A stretch of DNA of 64,000 bases. It comes from Bacillus_BD sp050389805 (lineage in GTDB: Bacteria > Bacillota > Bacilli > Bacillales > Cytobacillaceae). Below the pieces are notes generated by a model. That model was not told the DNA's origin. It did no database searches and worked only from the letters and a program-made list of their open reading frames with translations. Shown in pieces: positions 7,200 through 19,588 of this stretch; within the stretch, counting starts at the first letter, position 1, and every line of letters begins with the position of its first letter. The DNA lies in assembly GCF_050389805.1 (NCBI RefSeq), contig NZ_CP130945.1, positions 1,798,001 to 1,862,000 of the forward strand. The letters run 5' to 3'. The position numbers and the translations under genes were made by a program.

Positions 7200-8552
7200 A
7201 TGGGGCAAGTGAATCCCGCTGAAATCATCGCAAATAGCAAGTTTAATAAGTTTCATTTAAGTTTACTAGTCTGGAGTTTCATTATCATTGCATTTGATGG
7301 TTATGATTTGGTCGTTTTTGGAACTGTTGTACCTGTTTTGATTGAGGAATGGAACCTCACTTCCGTTGAAGCAGGAGCAATGGGGAGCTATGGACTATTT
7401 GGGATGATGTTCGGTGCGATCTTTTTTGGAACACTGGCTGACCGAATTGGGAGAAAGAACGTCGTTGCGATTACTTTAATATTCTTTAGTTTATTTACAT
7501 TCTTATGCGGATTTGCTGAAACACCAACACTGTTCTCTATTTTCCGCTTTTTAGCGGGATTAGGACTTGGAGGCATTATGCCAAATGTGATTGCATTGTT
7601 GACAGATTATGCCCCTAAATCAATGAAGAGTATGATCGTATCCATCGTGTTATGCGGTTATTCGATCGGTGGAATCCTTGCACCCTTATTAGGAATCTTT
7701 TTGATGCCGACTTTTGGCTGGGAATCCATCTTTTGGGTTGCGGGACTGCCGTTATTGGCTTTGCCATTAATGTATAAGAAATTACCAGAAACGGCGAGTC
7801 ATTTAATCCGAACAGGTAGAAAAGAAGAATTATTATCTACACTTTCTAAAGTAAGCCCGGGATCGACGTTTAATCAAAGCGATGAGATTGTGGAATTACA
7901 AGCAACGGGGACGAAGGTTCCAGTTATCGGCTTATTTAAAGATTATCGAGCTTTAAGTACGGTTATGTTTTGGATTGCTTTTTTCTGTTGTTTATTGATG
8001 GTATATGGTTTGAATACATGGCTTCCTAAGTTGATGATTGAAGCAGGGTATGCCTTGAATTCAAGCTTGGGTTTCCTTATTGCCCTTCAAAGCGGAGCCA
8101 TTATCGGAACTCTTATCATCGGCCGGCTTTGTGACAAATATGGCTCTAAAAAGATGCTCGTTCCGATGTATGCTTCAGGGGCTATTGCTTTAACATTACT
8201 TGGATTTGGCGGGAATATGTTCGTGATTTATTTATTGGTAGCGATCGCAGGGGCGGCTACAATCGGTGCGCAAAATATTGTACAAGCCTATGTATCTCAG
8301 TACTATCCGGCATCTGTTAGATCAACAGCTTTAGGTATGGCGTCTGGCATTGGTCGTATCGGCGGTATGTTAGGACCTATTTTGGGTGGGTTTCTTTTAT
8401 CGGTTGCATTACCCATCCATATGAATTTCATTGCCTTTGCGATTCCAGGTTTGATTGCGGCGATCGCCTTAGCGTTAGTGCCTGTGAAACATGCTAGCAA
8501 TGAGGTTTATCAAAGCCGTACAGAGTTAGAACCACAGTCTGAAACGATCTGA
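7200..8552 (+). CDS. MFS aromatic acid:proton symporter (AAHS family)
   Basis: 450 residues, about 12 membrane segments. The first helix carries AFDGYDLVVFGTVVP, matching the DGxD signature of aromatic acid:H+ symporters (PcaK, BenK, MhbT). The loop GTLADRIGRKNVV and the second-half GRLCDKYGSKKM are the MFS loop motifs. ATG 7200 is preferred because GAGGAG lies 12 nt upstream; the TTG at 7188 touches that site directly. It presumably imports 3-hydroxybenzoate or gentisate for the flanking enzymes. Confidence 0.87.
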   Translation: MGQVNPAEIIANSKFNKFHLSLLVWSFIIIAFDGYDLVVFGTVVPVLIEEWNLTSVEAGAMGSYGLFGMMFGAIFFGTLADRIGRKNVVAITLIFFSLFTFLCGFAETPTLFSIFRFLAGLGLGGIMPNVIALLTDYAPKSMKSMIVSIVLCGYSIGGILAPLLGIFLMPTFGWESIFWVAGLPLLALPLMYKKLPETASHLIRTGRKEELLSTLSKVSPGSTFNQSDEIVELQATGTKVPVIGLFKDYRALSTVMFWIAFFCCLLMVYGLNTWLPKLMIEAGYALNSSLGFLIALQSGAIIGTLIIGRLCDKYGSKKMLVPMYASGAIALTLLGFGGNMFVIYLLVAIAGAATIGAQNIVQAYVSQYYPASVRSTALGMASGIGRIGGMLGPILGGFLLSVALPIHMNFIAFAIPGLIAAIALALVPVKHASNEVYQSRTELEPQSETI

Positions 8553-8629
8553 TCATACAACTGTAAAGGCGAAAGTTCCCGTAAGCTGATTGAAAAAGAA
8601 GATATTTAAACAAAAAGGAGAGGGAATAG

Positions 8630-9877
8630 ATGTCTACTTTACGTGAAGACGCCTTAAACATGCACAAGGAAAATCAAGGAAAGCTTAGTATTGTATCAAA
8701 AGTTCCATTACGCAACGCTGAAGATTTAAGTCTCGCTTATTCTCCAGGTGTCGCCGAGCCATGCAAGGACATTTTTCAAGATAAAAGCAAAGTGTATGAT
8801 TATACGCTAAAGGGGAATCTTGTTGCTATTGTTTCAAATGGAACAGCTGTACTTGGTCTTGGGAATATTGGACCGGAAGCTGCGATGCCGGTCATGGAGG
8901 GGAAAGCATTATTATTTAAATCATTTGCTGATGTGGATGCATTTCCATTGTGCTTAGATACAACAGATACAGACAAAATTGTAGAGACTGTTAAATTATT
9001 AGAACCTACTTTTGGCGGAGTAAACTTAGAAGATATTGCAGCACCAGCGTGCTTTGAAATTGAAGACCGCCTGCGTAAAATCTGTAATATTCCTATTTTT
9101 CATGATGATCAACATGGGACGGCGATTGTCACAGGAGCTGGCTTGCTCAATGCTTTGAAACTAGCAAACAAAAAGATAGATGAGATTCATGTTGTCGTAA
9201 ACGGTGCTGGATCTGCTGGCGTGGCGATTGTCAAGTTGCTGTTAAGTATGGGTGTAAAAGACGTTATTTTATGTGATACAACCGGAATTATTTATGAAGG
9301 ACGCCCATCCGGCATGAATTCGTTTAAAGCGGAAATGGCCCGTATGACCAATAAAGAACAAAAACAAGGGTCATTGGCAGATGCTCTTGTAGGAGCAGAT
9401 GTGTTTGTGGGAGTATCAGCACCAGGCGTTGTCACAAAAGACATGGTTCGTTCCATGAATCCACGTTCCATCATTTTTGCGATGGCGAACCCAGTACCTG
9501 AAATTATGCCGGGGGAAGCCAAAGAAGCAGGAGCACTTGTGATTGGGACAGGTCGCTCTGATTTTCCAAATCAAGTTAATAACGTACTTGCTTTCCCTGG
9601 TATTTTCCGAGGTGCTTTGGACGTTGGAGCAAAAGAAATTAATGAAGAAATGAAACTTGCGGCCGTTCAAGCGATTGCTGGATTAATTACGGAAGAGGAT
9701 CTTCATCCTCATTACGTGATTCCGGATCCTTTTGACGGTAGAGTGGCAGCACATGTTGCGGAAGCCGTTGCGAATGCGGCAATAAAAACGGGTGTGGCAC
9801 GAAAAATGATTAACCCAGAAACCGTGAAAGAGCGTTTATTAGCGTTAGCAGAAGAAAAACAGCCAGCTTTCGTATAA
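8630..9877 (+). CDS. Malic enzyme (oxaloacetate-decarboxylating malate dehydrogenase)
   Basis: 415 residues, the short bacterial type similar to Bacillus YtsJ. Visible motifs are LAYSPGVAEPCKDI with the catalytic Tyr region, the metal-binding DDQHGTAIVTGAGLLNAL, the Rossmann VVVNGAGSAGVAIVKLL and IIFAMANPVPEIMPGEA. It decarboxylates malate to pyruvate and yields NAD(P)H. Gentisate breakdown releases fumarate and pyruvate; with fumarase this enzyme would turn the fumarate into more pyruvate, which explains its place in the operon. The start has AAAAGGAGAGGG upstream. It is likely an extra copy beside a housekeeping malic enzyme elsewhere. Confidence 0.88.
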   Translation: MSTLREDALNMHKENQGKLSIVSKVPLRNAEDLSLAYSPGVAEPCKDIFQDKSKVYDYTLKGNLVAIVSNGTAVLGLGNIGPEAAMPVMEGKALLFKSFADVDAFPLCLDTTDTDKIVETVKLLEPTFGGVNLEDIAAPACFEIEDRLRKICNIPIFHDDQHGTAIVTGAGLLNALKLANKKIDEIHVVVNGAGSAGVAIVKLLLSMGVKDVILCDTTGIIYEGRPSGMNSFKAEMARMTNKEQKQGSLADALVGADVFVGVSAPGVVTKDMVRSMNPRSIIFAMANPVPEIMPGEAKEAGALVIGTGRSDFPNQVNNVLAFPGIFRGALDVGAKEINEEMKLAAVQAIAGLITEEDLHPHYVIPDPFDGRVAAHVAEAVANAAIKTGVARKMINPETVKERLLALAEEKQPAFV

Positions 9878-9916
9878 ATCCGGTTTTAAAGAACAATAAA
9901 TGAATGAGGTGTAGAG

Positions 9917-11086
9917 ATGCAAGCGACTATAGTAAACTCTGAACTTATAAAACAAGAAAAAAAGGCGCCAACAACCTTTTCAAGAACCAACCCATTTCAA
10001 GCGAAGGTTCTAAAAAATATCAATTTAAATGGAGTAGGATCGAGCAAAGAAACGAGACATATTGAATTATCGTTAAAAGGATCGGGTCTGTCATATATCC
10101 CAGGTGATGCCCTTGGTATCCTTCCTAGTAATGATCCAGAACTAGTGGCTTCTCTTCTTGAAGAAATGAAATGGGATGGGGAAACAGTGGTGACCATTAA
10201 TAAGCAAGGGGATACACTTCCATTAAAAGTAGCACTAACATCCTACTTTGAAATTACATTATTGACAAAAAAGATTTTACAACAGGCTCAGGTCTTCACA
10301 GAAAATGAAGAGTTACAGAAACTTGTGTTAGTAGAAAATACAGACCAGTTGAAAGAATATTGCTATGGGCGTGATTTGCTGGATTTATTACGCGATTTTG
10401 GTCCATGGAAAGGGATTGCCCAGGAGATGGTCTCTCTATTAAGAAAGATGACACCACGTCTCTATTCGATTGCAAGCAGTATAGCAGCCCATCCTGAGGA
10501 AGTGCATCTAACGATTGGCGCTGTGCGATACACAACGAACGGACGCGATCGTAAAGGGGTTTGTTCAGTTTTAGTAGCGGAACGTCTTCAAGAAGGAGAC
10601 ACACTTCCAATCTTTATTCAACATAATAAACACTTCCATCTACCAGATTCGGGGGATCATGATATGATTATGGTGGGTCCAGGGACAGGGATTGCGCCAT
10701 TCCGTTCCTTTATTGAGGAGCGTGCCGTCACGAAAGGAAACGGAAGATCGTGGCTGTTTTTTGGAGATCAACATTCAGCATCAGATTTCCTCTATCAAGA
10801 GGAGTTAGAGCACTATCAAAGGGATAGGGTACTGGCCAGAATAGAGACTGCATTCTCCCGTGATACAGACCAAAAAGTATATGTACAGCATAAAATGCTT
10901 GAGAATAGCCAAGAATTGTTCAAATGGCTCGAAAACGGAGCATACTTCTATGTTTGTGGAGATAAGCAACGTATGGCAAAAGACGTCCACAACACACTTT
11001 TAGAAGTAATCGAAAAAGAAGGCACCATGACACGCGAAGCAGCCGAAGCATATTTAAATGACCTACAAAAACAAGGACGGTACTAA
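9917..11086 (+). CDS. CysJ-like FAD/NADPH reductase without a flavodoxin domain
   Basis: 389 residues matching the C-terminal two thirds of sulfite reductase flavoprotein (CysJ) and the cytochrome P450 reductase family. It has the FAD-binding RLYSIASS motif, the NADPH site GPGTGIAPFRSFIEER and a C-terminal YVCGDKQRMAKDVH region ending in an aromatic residue. CysJ proteins are normally about 600 residues with an N-terminal FMN flavodoxin domain, which is absent here; the first 35 residues are not flavodoxin-like. No cysI lies nearby. It could pass electrons to a separate flavodoxin or ferredoxin. Its position after the malic enzyme, 40 nt away, suggests a link to the aromatic operon, but the electron acceptor is unknown. 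Confidence 0.8.
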   Translation: MQATIVNSELIKQEKKAPTTFSRTNPFQAKVLKNINLNGVGSSKETRHIELSLKGSGLSYIPGDALGILPSNDPELVASLLEEMKWDGETVVTINKQGDTLPLKVALTSYFEITLLTKKILQQAQVFTENEELQKLVLVENTDQLKEYCYGRDLLDLLRDFGPWKGIAQEMVSLLRKMTPRLYSIASSIAAHPEEVHLTIGAVRYTTNGRDRKGVCSVLVAERLQEGDTLPIFIQHNKHFHLPDSGDHDMIMVGPGTGIAPFRSFIEERAVTKGNGRSWLFFGDQHSASDFLYQEELEHYQRDRVLARIETAFSRDTDQKVYVQHKMLENSQELFKWLENGAYFYVCGDKQRMAKDVHNTLLEVIEKEGTMTREAAEAYLNDLQKQGRY

Positions 11087-11100
11087 CGAGATGTGTATTG

Positions 11101-11219
11101 ATGAGTCAGAGGGACAGGTTCCTTGACTCATTGCTCGTGCCTCAAATGGGATAAGGGTCGTCCCTTGTCCCATTTGAGCATCAATAATCGATGAGTCAAG
11201 GGACCTTCCATCTGACTCA
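11101..11219. repeat. Cluster of three palindromic repeats
   Basis: 11101-11131 is a TGAGTCA-family hairpin whose 29-nt core is identical to the one behind purL. 11141-11178 is a 17-bp near-perfect hairpin (CTCAAATGGGA / TCCCATTTGAG arms) and may terminate the reductase gene. 11192-11219 is another TGAGTCA copy with diverged centre. The small minus-strand gene beyond it takes its TGA stop from the last arm. Confidence 0.75.
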
Positions 11220-11390
11220 TTTAATTACCCTAAGATGACTATGAGATTTTCGAGGTTTATGTTTTTTCGATAATTCCATTTGTTGAGCACCATCCTCCTC
11301 GCTTTTATATTTGCAATTGATATCCCCATACATAGAATTAGCTAGCATTTCCAGCCCTGATTTGAAAGATTCTATAAATTTTTTCATCAT
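11217..11390 (-). CDS. Small hypothetical protein
   Basis: A 57-residue protein starting MMKKFIESFKSG, ending in a basic stretch (KKHKPRKSHSHLRVIK). The double ATG at 11390/11387 has GAGGAAG about 8 nt upstream; a further upstream ATG at 11411 lacks such a site. I recognise no family. It overlaps a palindromic repeat at its 3' end. Real translation is plausible from the ribosome binding site but not proven. Confidence 0.45.
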   Translation of the reverse strand: MMKKFIESFKSGLEMLANSMYGDINCKYKSEEDGAQQMELSKKHKPRKSHSHLRVIK

Positions 11391-11477
11391 TATATAACTT
11401 CCTCTACTCATTTTCTATTCTACAATAACTATCTTCTTGAATAGAAAGGGTGATCCCTGCATGTATACTAATATACT

Positions 11478-11492
11478 TGGTGCCAGGCACCA
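11478..11492. repeat. 15-bp palindrome TGGTGCCAGGCACCA
   Basis: A perfect short inverted repeat with a single central base. I recognise this GGTGCCAGGCACC word from memory as frequent in Bacillaceae intergenic DNA. It lies 55 bp ahead of the lipoprotein gene start. Confidence 0.6.
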
Positions 11493-11546
11493 TCCATTAG
11501 TCCTTTCCTTATATAAAAAATACACAACAGAAAAGAGGAAATGATC

Positions 11547-12109
11547 ATGAAAAAGACAATTGTTACGGCCTCTATTATTTCAGCTGCCCTGTTCCTCTCT
11601 GCTTGCGGAGAAACGGCAGAAACACCGGTAGATTCTTCTGCTGAGAAAACAACCACCCCTGTAGAAACAGAGCAAACAGAAACAGAACAAACAACAGAGC
11701 AAACAACAATAGAGCCTGCTAAAGAAGAAACTGCTCCTGCTTCACCTGTAGAAGAACCTGCAGAGGAAACTGTTGATCCGCCTGTAGAAGAAACCATACA
11801 GCCAGATGAAAGTTCCAAATATACAATGGGGCAACTTAATGCAATTGGACAAGCTGAAAATTACCTAGACTTTACGGCATTTTCTCGAACAGGCTTAATC
11901 GAGCAACTTGTGTATGAAGCTATTCTACAGAAGATGCTACATTTGCAGTAGATCTCATTAAAGTAGACTGGATGGAACAAGCTACAAAGAAGGCTCAAGA
12001 CTATTTAGATTTTTCAAGTTTCTCGAAGCAAGGCTTAATTGAACAACTTGAATTTGAAGGATTTACGAGTGAACAAGCTGCTTATGGCGCTTCAGCTGTA
12101 GGTTATTAG
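11547..12109 (+). pseudogene. Ltp-family lipoprotein gene broken by a single-base deletion
   Basis: The first frame encodes a lipoprotein signal peptide with lipobox LSAC, a Thr/Glu/Pro-rich linker and the first half of an Ltp-type host-cell-surface domain (GQAENYLDFTAFSRTGLIEQLVYE), then stops at 11951. The rest of the domain continues in another frame: FAVDLIKVDWMEQATKKAQDY, then a second repeat YLDFSSFSKQGLIEQLEFEGF and ASAVGY before a stop at 12107-12109. Adding one G at about 11920 (GAAGCT to GAAGGCT) restores the expected E-G-Y-S-T-E-D-A-T sequence. It is either a recent pseudogene or an assembly error. The start at 11547 has GAGGA at 7 nt; the in-frame ATG six bases earlier is too close. 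Confidence 0.8.
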
Positions 12110-12214
12110 TAGTTTGGAGGAACTTTTATGGGTGGGAAATTAAAAGGTAAAACATCTTAATTATTATTCCTGATGAACTATGAGACATATTAGATAAATA
12201 ATAAGAAATCCTGT

Positions 12215-12242
12215 AGGTGAAGAAGCACAATGCCCTTCACCT
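12215..12242 (-). terminator. Hairpin downstream of the DUF5634 gene
   Basis: AGGTGAAG and CTTCACCT (perfect 8 bp, 12-nt loop) lie 10 bp beyond the stop of the minus-strand gene. On that strand they are followed by an AT-rich but not T-only stretch, so terminator function is only likely. Confidence 0.45.
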
Positions 12243-12251
12243 AAGGGATGG

Positions 12252-12557
12252 TTAGTATATTTCGCGGAATACATGCTCAAGATTTTCAAATTCTTTTAGA
12301 TCTTCTTCCCTCGGATTGTCAGATTCTACCGTCCACTTATTATCAATTGGAGCTAGCCCACCATCCTTATTTTTTTGAAAAGGCAAATGAATATGATGGG
12401 TTTTACCATCTTTTTGAGTTGTATAGCCAATATAGTAGCGATCGTCCTGTCCTTCTTCTTCAAAAATACCGATATCTTCAATTCCATACTTATTTAAATA
12501 GGGTTGAAAAGATTGCTGTAATTCGTTCATGATTTGTTCACGAGATAAATAATCCAC
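12252..12557 (-). CDS. DUF5634 family protein
   Basis: A 101-residue acidic protein of unknown function. The order LSREQIMNELQQSFQPYLNKYGIEDIGIFEEEGQDD, then YYIGYTTQKDGKTHHIHLPF and WTVESDNPREEDLKEFENLEHVFREI, fits what I remember of DUF5634 proteins found in Bacillaceae. A GTG at 12557 with GGAAGGGAG at a good distance is the best start; the TTG at 12575 lies upstream of that site. It appears to be a single-gene unit. No function can be assigned. Confidence 0.7.
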   Translation of the reverse strand: MDYLSREQIMNELQQSFQPYLNKYGIEDIGIFEEEGQDDRYYIGYTTQKDGKTHHIHLPFQKNKDGGLAPIDNKWTVESDNPREEDLKEFENLEHVFREIY

Positions 12558-13131
12558 GAAAATTCTCCCTTCCAAAAGTTCGTTCTTTCCCTTAATATGT
12601 CAAACTTTCGTTTATTTAAACCTAGTTTTTTTCATAGAATATAAGCGTTTTGCACGAAGTTCGTCATTTCTTTTATCAAAGTTTCACTAATTGTAATGAG
12701 GGGAACCTCTGTAGCGATTTTTCTTATTAGCAATAGCTAGACAATATCTGTAGCAAGTGAACCTGTGTTTATGTATCTAGCTTCCGAGATAATAATCGGT
12801 TATTAAGAAAAATTCTCTAATTGAGGGATTTGGCAAATACAACACTGCCTGGTCGTGGGGGGGATGGGACTGTTCCCCATTTTCCTGAAAGACACGGAAT
12901 GTTTATCCCAATTTAGGTTTCTACAAGTGTTTTTTATTTCTCAATGCTAAGAGAACTTGTGGAACATGGGGACGGTTCTAGTGTTTCATTGTAGGGGAAA
13001 ATAGGAAAAGGATTCCCGTGTGTCGATTTTAAGGTATTGATTTGAAGTAGTTTAAATGATACTATGAAACACCATTATTTTTTATATTATGCCATGAAAA
13101 ATTATAGAGGAAGATTTTTCTAAAAAAGAAG
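12558..13131. other. Non-coding region before the rRNA promoters
   Basis: About 570 bp with no supported gene. It contains one copy of the GGGGACGGTTCT repeat (listed separately) and a G-rich stretch near 12857 (GGGGGGGATGGGAC). The last 100 bp are AT-rich, as expected upstream of rRNA promoters (possible UP-element region). Confidence 0.6.
12963..12988. repeat. GGGGACGGTTCT repeat, copy A
   Basis: The core GGGGACGGTTCTAGTGTTTC is preceded by AACAT. The same 20-bp core recurs at about 42776 and, with GGGGACAGTTCT, at 44316. The outer AACAY and GTGTT bases form a short inverted repeat. Confidence 0.7.
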
Positions 13132-13160
13132 TTGACTTCGACGAATTTAGATGATAAATT
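13132..13160 (+). promoter_or_regulatory. rRNA promoter P1
   Basis: TTGACT (13132-13137) and TAAATT (13155-13160) are 17 bp apart; GTCGCTGATG follows downstream, a motif shared with P3. Confidence 0.7.
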
Positions 13161-13245
13161 ATTAAATGTCGCTGATGCGATATAAGATATTCTTTTCCGA
13201 TTTAGTTAGTTGTAGTTAAAAACTAAAAAAAACTTCAAAAAATTA

Positions 13246-13274
13246 TTGACTTCAACGAAAATGAGTTTTATAGT
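13246..13274 (+). promoter_or_regulatory. rRNA promoter P2
   Basis: TTGACT (13246-13251) and TATAGT (13269-13274) with exactly 17 bp between. The spacer begins TCAACGAAA as in P3. Confidence 0.8.
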
Positions 13275-13321
13275 AATGAATGTCAGTAATGAGAAACTGT
13301 TTAAAAATATTTTCAAAACAG

Positions 13322-13350
13322 TTGACTTCAACGAAAAATAATGATACAAT
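13322..13350 (+). promoter_or_regulatory. rRNA promoter P3
   Basis: TTGACT (13322-13327) and TACAAT (13345-13350) with 17 bp between. Downstream at about 13389 the leader contains TGTTCTTTGAAAAC, a boxA-like antitermination signal, then a TTGCCTTTCAGGCAA hairpin before the 16S gene. Confidence 0.8.
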
Positions 13351-13497
13351 AATTCTTGTCGCTGATGAAGTGAATGAGAAAAAAGATTGTTCTTTGAAAA
13401 CTAAACAAAGCAGATACGTCAACGTTAATTCTAGTTACTATATGTAACAAAACTATTTGCCTTTCAGGCAACAAACTTTATGAGCTTTATCAAACAC

Positions 13498-18154
<4,657 letters not shown>

Positions 18155-18164
18155 CAACATTAAT

Positions 18165-18345
18165 GAACGCTGGCTAAAGGCGCCACGTCCTGTGGCAACG
18201 CCTGCATGACCCACATCCTGTGGGCCGGGCGACTGTCCAGCTTTGAAAGACGGTGGAGAGCCGTTTCTACAAATCCTGGTTTTGGATTTGAAGAAACGGA
18301 TCGAAGCGGCCGAAAAAGCTAGGAGCCGAAGCTAGACACTAAACT
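18165..18345. repeat. Dispersed structured repeat inside the 23S-5S spacer
   Basis: The 245-bp spacer between 23S and 5S holds several hairpins: GCCACGTCCTGTGGC, CCCACATCCTGTGGG, and CCGTTTCT...AGAAACGG (18261-18299) with an inner CAAATCC/GGATTTG stem. Read on the minus strand it begins GTCTAGCTTCGGCTCCTAGC and runs through to the CCCACAGGATGTGGG part, an order I recognise from memory as a repeat common in Bacillaceae. It is co-transcribed with the rRNA. Confidence 0.65.
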
Positions 18346-18399
18346 TTGATGAATGTCAGCATTATCTAGTTTTGAAGGAACAAACCTTCAATAAAATAG

Positions 18400-18515
<116 letters not shown>

Positions 18516-18520
18516 GAAGT

Positions 18521-18553
18521 TAAACCCCTATGTTAATAGGGGTTTATTTTTTT
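18521..18553 (+). terminator. Terminator of the rRNA operon
   Basis: AAACCCCTAT pairs with ATAGGGGTTT (10 bp, 4-nt loop), then an A and seven T residues. Confidence 0.85.
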
Positions 18554-18565
18554 AGTAAAATATAA

Positions 18566-18645
18566 TTCGCATGGGCTAGATCAGTTGGGCAAGCCATCCT
18601 CCGTCAACCGATCGAATGTAGGTTCAAACCCCTCCTTCTCGGTTA
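18566..18645 (+). pseudogene. Decayed tRNA-Asn/tRNA-Ser hybrid
   Basis: The first two thirds align with Bacillus tRNA-Asn (D-arm, then CCGTCAACCGATCG against CTGTTAACCGATCGG, then GTAGGTTC), and the last third with the 3' end of tRNA-Ser (GGTTCAAACCCCTCCTTCTC). The join is in the shared GGTTC of the T-loop. The anticodon stem no longer pairs, T33 is lost and the 3' end is GGTTA. Not functional. In Bacillus, tRNA-Asn and tRNA-Ser are often the first two tRNAs behind a 5S gene, so this is the collapsed start of a tRNA array. Confidence 0.7.
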
Positions 18646-18659
18646 TTTTTAAAATCAAA

Positions 18660-18695
18660 AAACTCCTATTCAATTTTTAGAATAGGAGTTTTTGT
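18660..18695 (+). terminator. Terminator behind the tRNA relic
   Basis: ACTCCTATTC and GAATAGGAGT form a perfect 10-bp stem followed by TTTTTGTG. The same hairpin occurs behind the second tRNA relic at 36001. Confidence 0.8.
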
Positions 18696-19051
18696 GTTTG
18701 TAAAATGATTTCCATTGATTATCCTTTTTACTAAATTGCAAAAATCGAAAAGAAAGACCGTTAAAAAAGAAGCAATCAATTATCGCATAATGTAGAAAAC
18801 TTTCAGATACACCTAATATTGTTAAAAATGTGTAGTGAGAGGGGATCAGCACATTAAATTAAATATTCCATAGTGAAAGATATTGTGAACAATATTATGT
18901 AGGATGCAATGGGCACTAACTTCAAAGATAATAACCTAATCACAAAACGGCATATCTAGCAGCTAAACGCTAAATGGTGCCGTTTTTCGCTCAAAACTTT
19001 CGAGTGTCCTATAAAAAAACTGTCGTTACGTTTCAAATCTTTATTATACAC
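18696..19051. other. Intergenic region without supported genes
   Basis: About 355 bp, AT-rich. A weak inverted repeat near 18951-18987 (AACGGCATATCTAGCAG and the ATGGTGCCGTT part) may terminate the minus-strand chromate genes. The short open frames have no ribosome binding site. Confidence 0.5.
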
Positions 19052-19588
19052 TCAAGTATAAAGTACCATTCCAACAACGCCAGAAAGTAAAATCACAAAC
19101 ACAGGGTGCATTTTTAAACGGAGTAAAGCAAATAAAGAGACGCCAAAAATCAATAATGCACTGAGCGTAGTCAATGAAAAGCTTCCGATGATCCGATTGG
19201 ATATGGCAAAATTAATCGCAGCATAGATGATCAGGCCTGTTACAATCGGGCGAAGACCATAGAAAGCGGACTTTGTTAGATGATTTTCATTAATTTTGTA
19301 AAAGAAAGTAGCAATCACTAAAATAATGAGTAGGGAGGGAAGTACCATCCCTAAAGCTGAAACAATCGCTCCTGTTAATCCAGCAATCTCATATCCTACA
19401 AAGATCGCACTATTCGTAGCGATTGGACCTGGGGACATCCCTGCAATGGCGATCACATTTGTAAATTCTTGTGTCGTCAACCAGCCATTTTGGGTAACTT
19501 CCATTTCAATGACTGGAATCATAGCGTAGCCACCGCCAAATGAAATAAAGCCAATCATGAGAAAAGTTAAAAATAGGTCAAGATACAT
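19052..19588 (-). CDS. chrA: Chromate transporter, second half-size subunit
   Basis: 178 residues with about six hydrophobic segments and the CHR signature SFGGGYAMIPVIEMEV near the N-terminus, then AIAGMSPGPIATNSAIFVGYE. Half-size CHR proteins work in pairs, and this one follows its partner with an 11-nt overlap. The pair is thought to export chromate across the membrane, giving resistance. The gene ends in an AT-rich intergenic region. Confidence 0.85.
   Translation of the reverse strand: MYLDLFLTFLMIGFISFGGGYAMIPVIEMEVTQNGWLTTQEFTNVIAIAGMSPGPIATNSAIFVGYEIAGLTGAIVSALGMVLPSLLIILVIATFFYKINENHLTKSAFYGLRPIVTGLIIYAAINFAISNRIIGSFSLTTLSALLIFGVSLFALLRLKMHPVFVILLSGVVGMVLYT

Noticed and set aside
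11547..11951. Short intact lipoprotein of about 134 residues
   Set aside because: The domain continues in another frame for a further 150 bases with perfect family likeness, so the short frame is a truncated product.
12122..12161. Tiny frame MGGKLKGKTS behind GGAGG
   Set aside because: Only about ten codons; a good ribosome binding site alone is not enough to call a gene.
18670..18852. 60-codon frame on the minus strand
   Set aside because: Begins in AT-rich DNA, has no recognisable family and overlaps the region behind a terminator.
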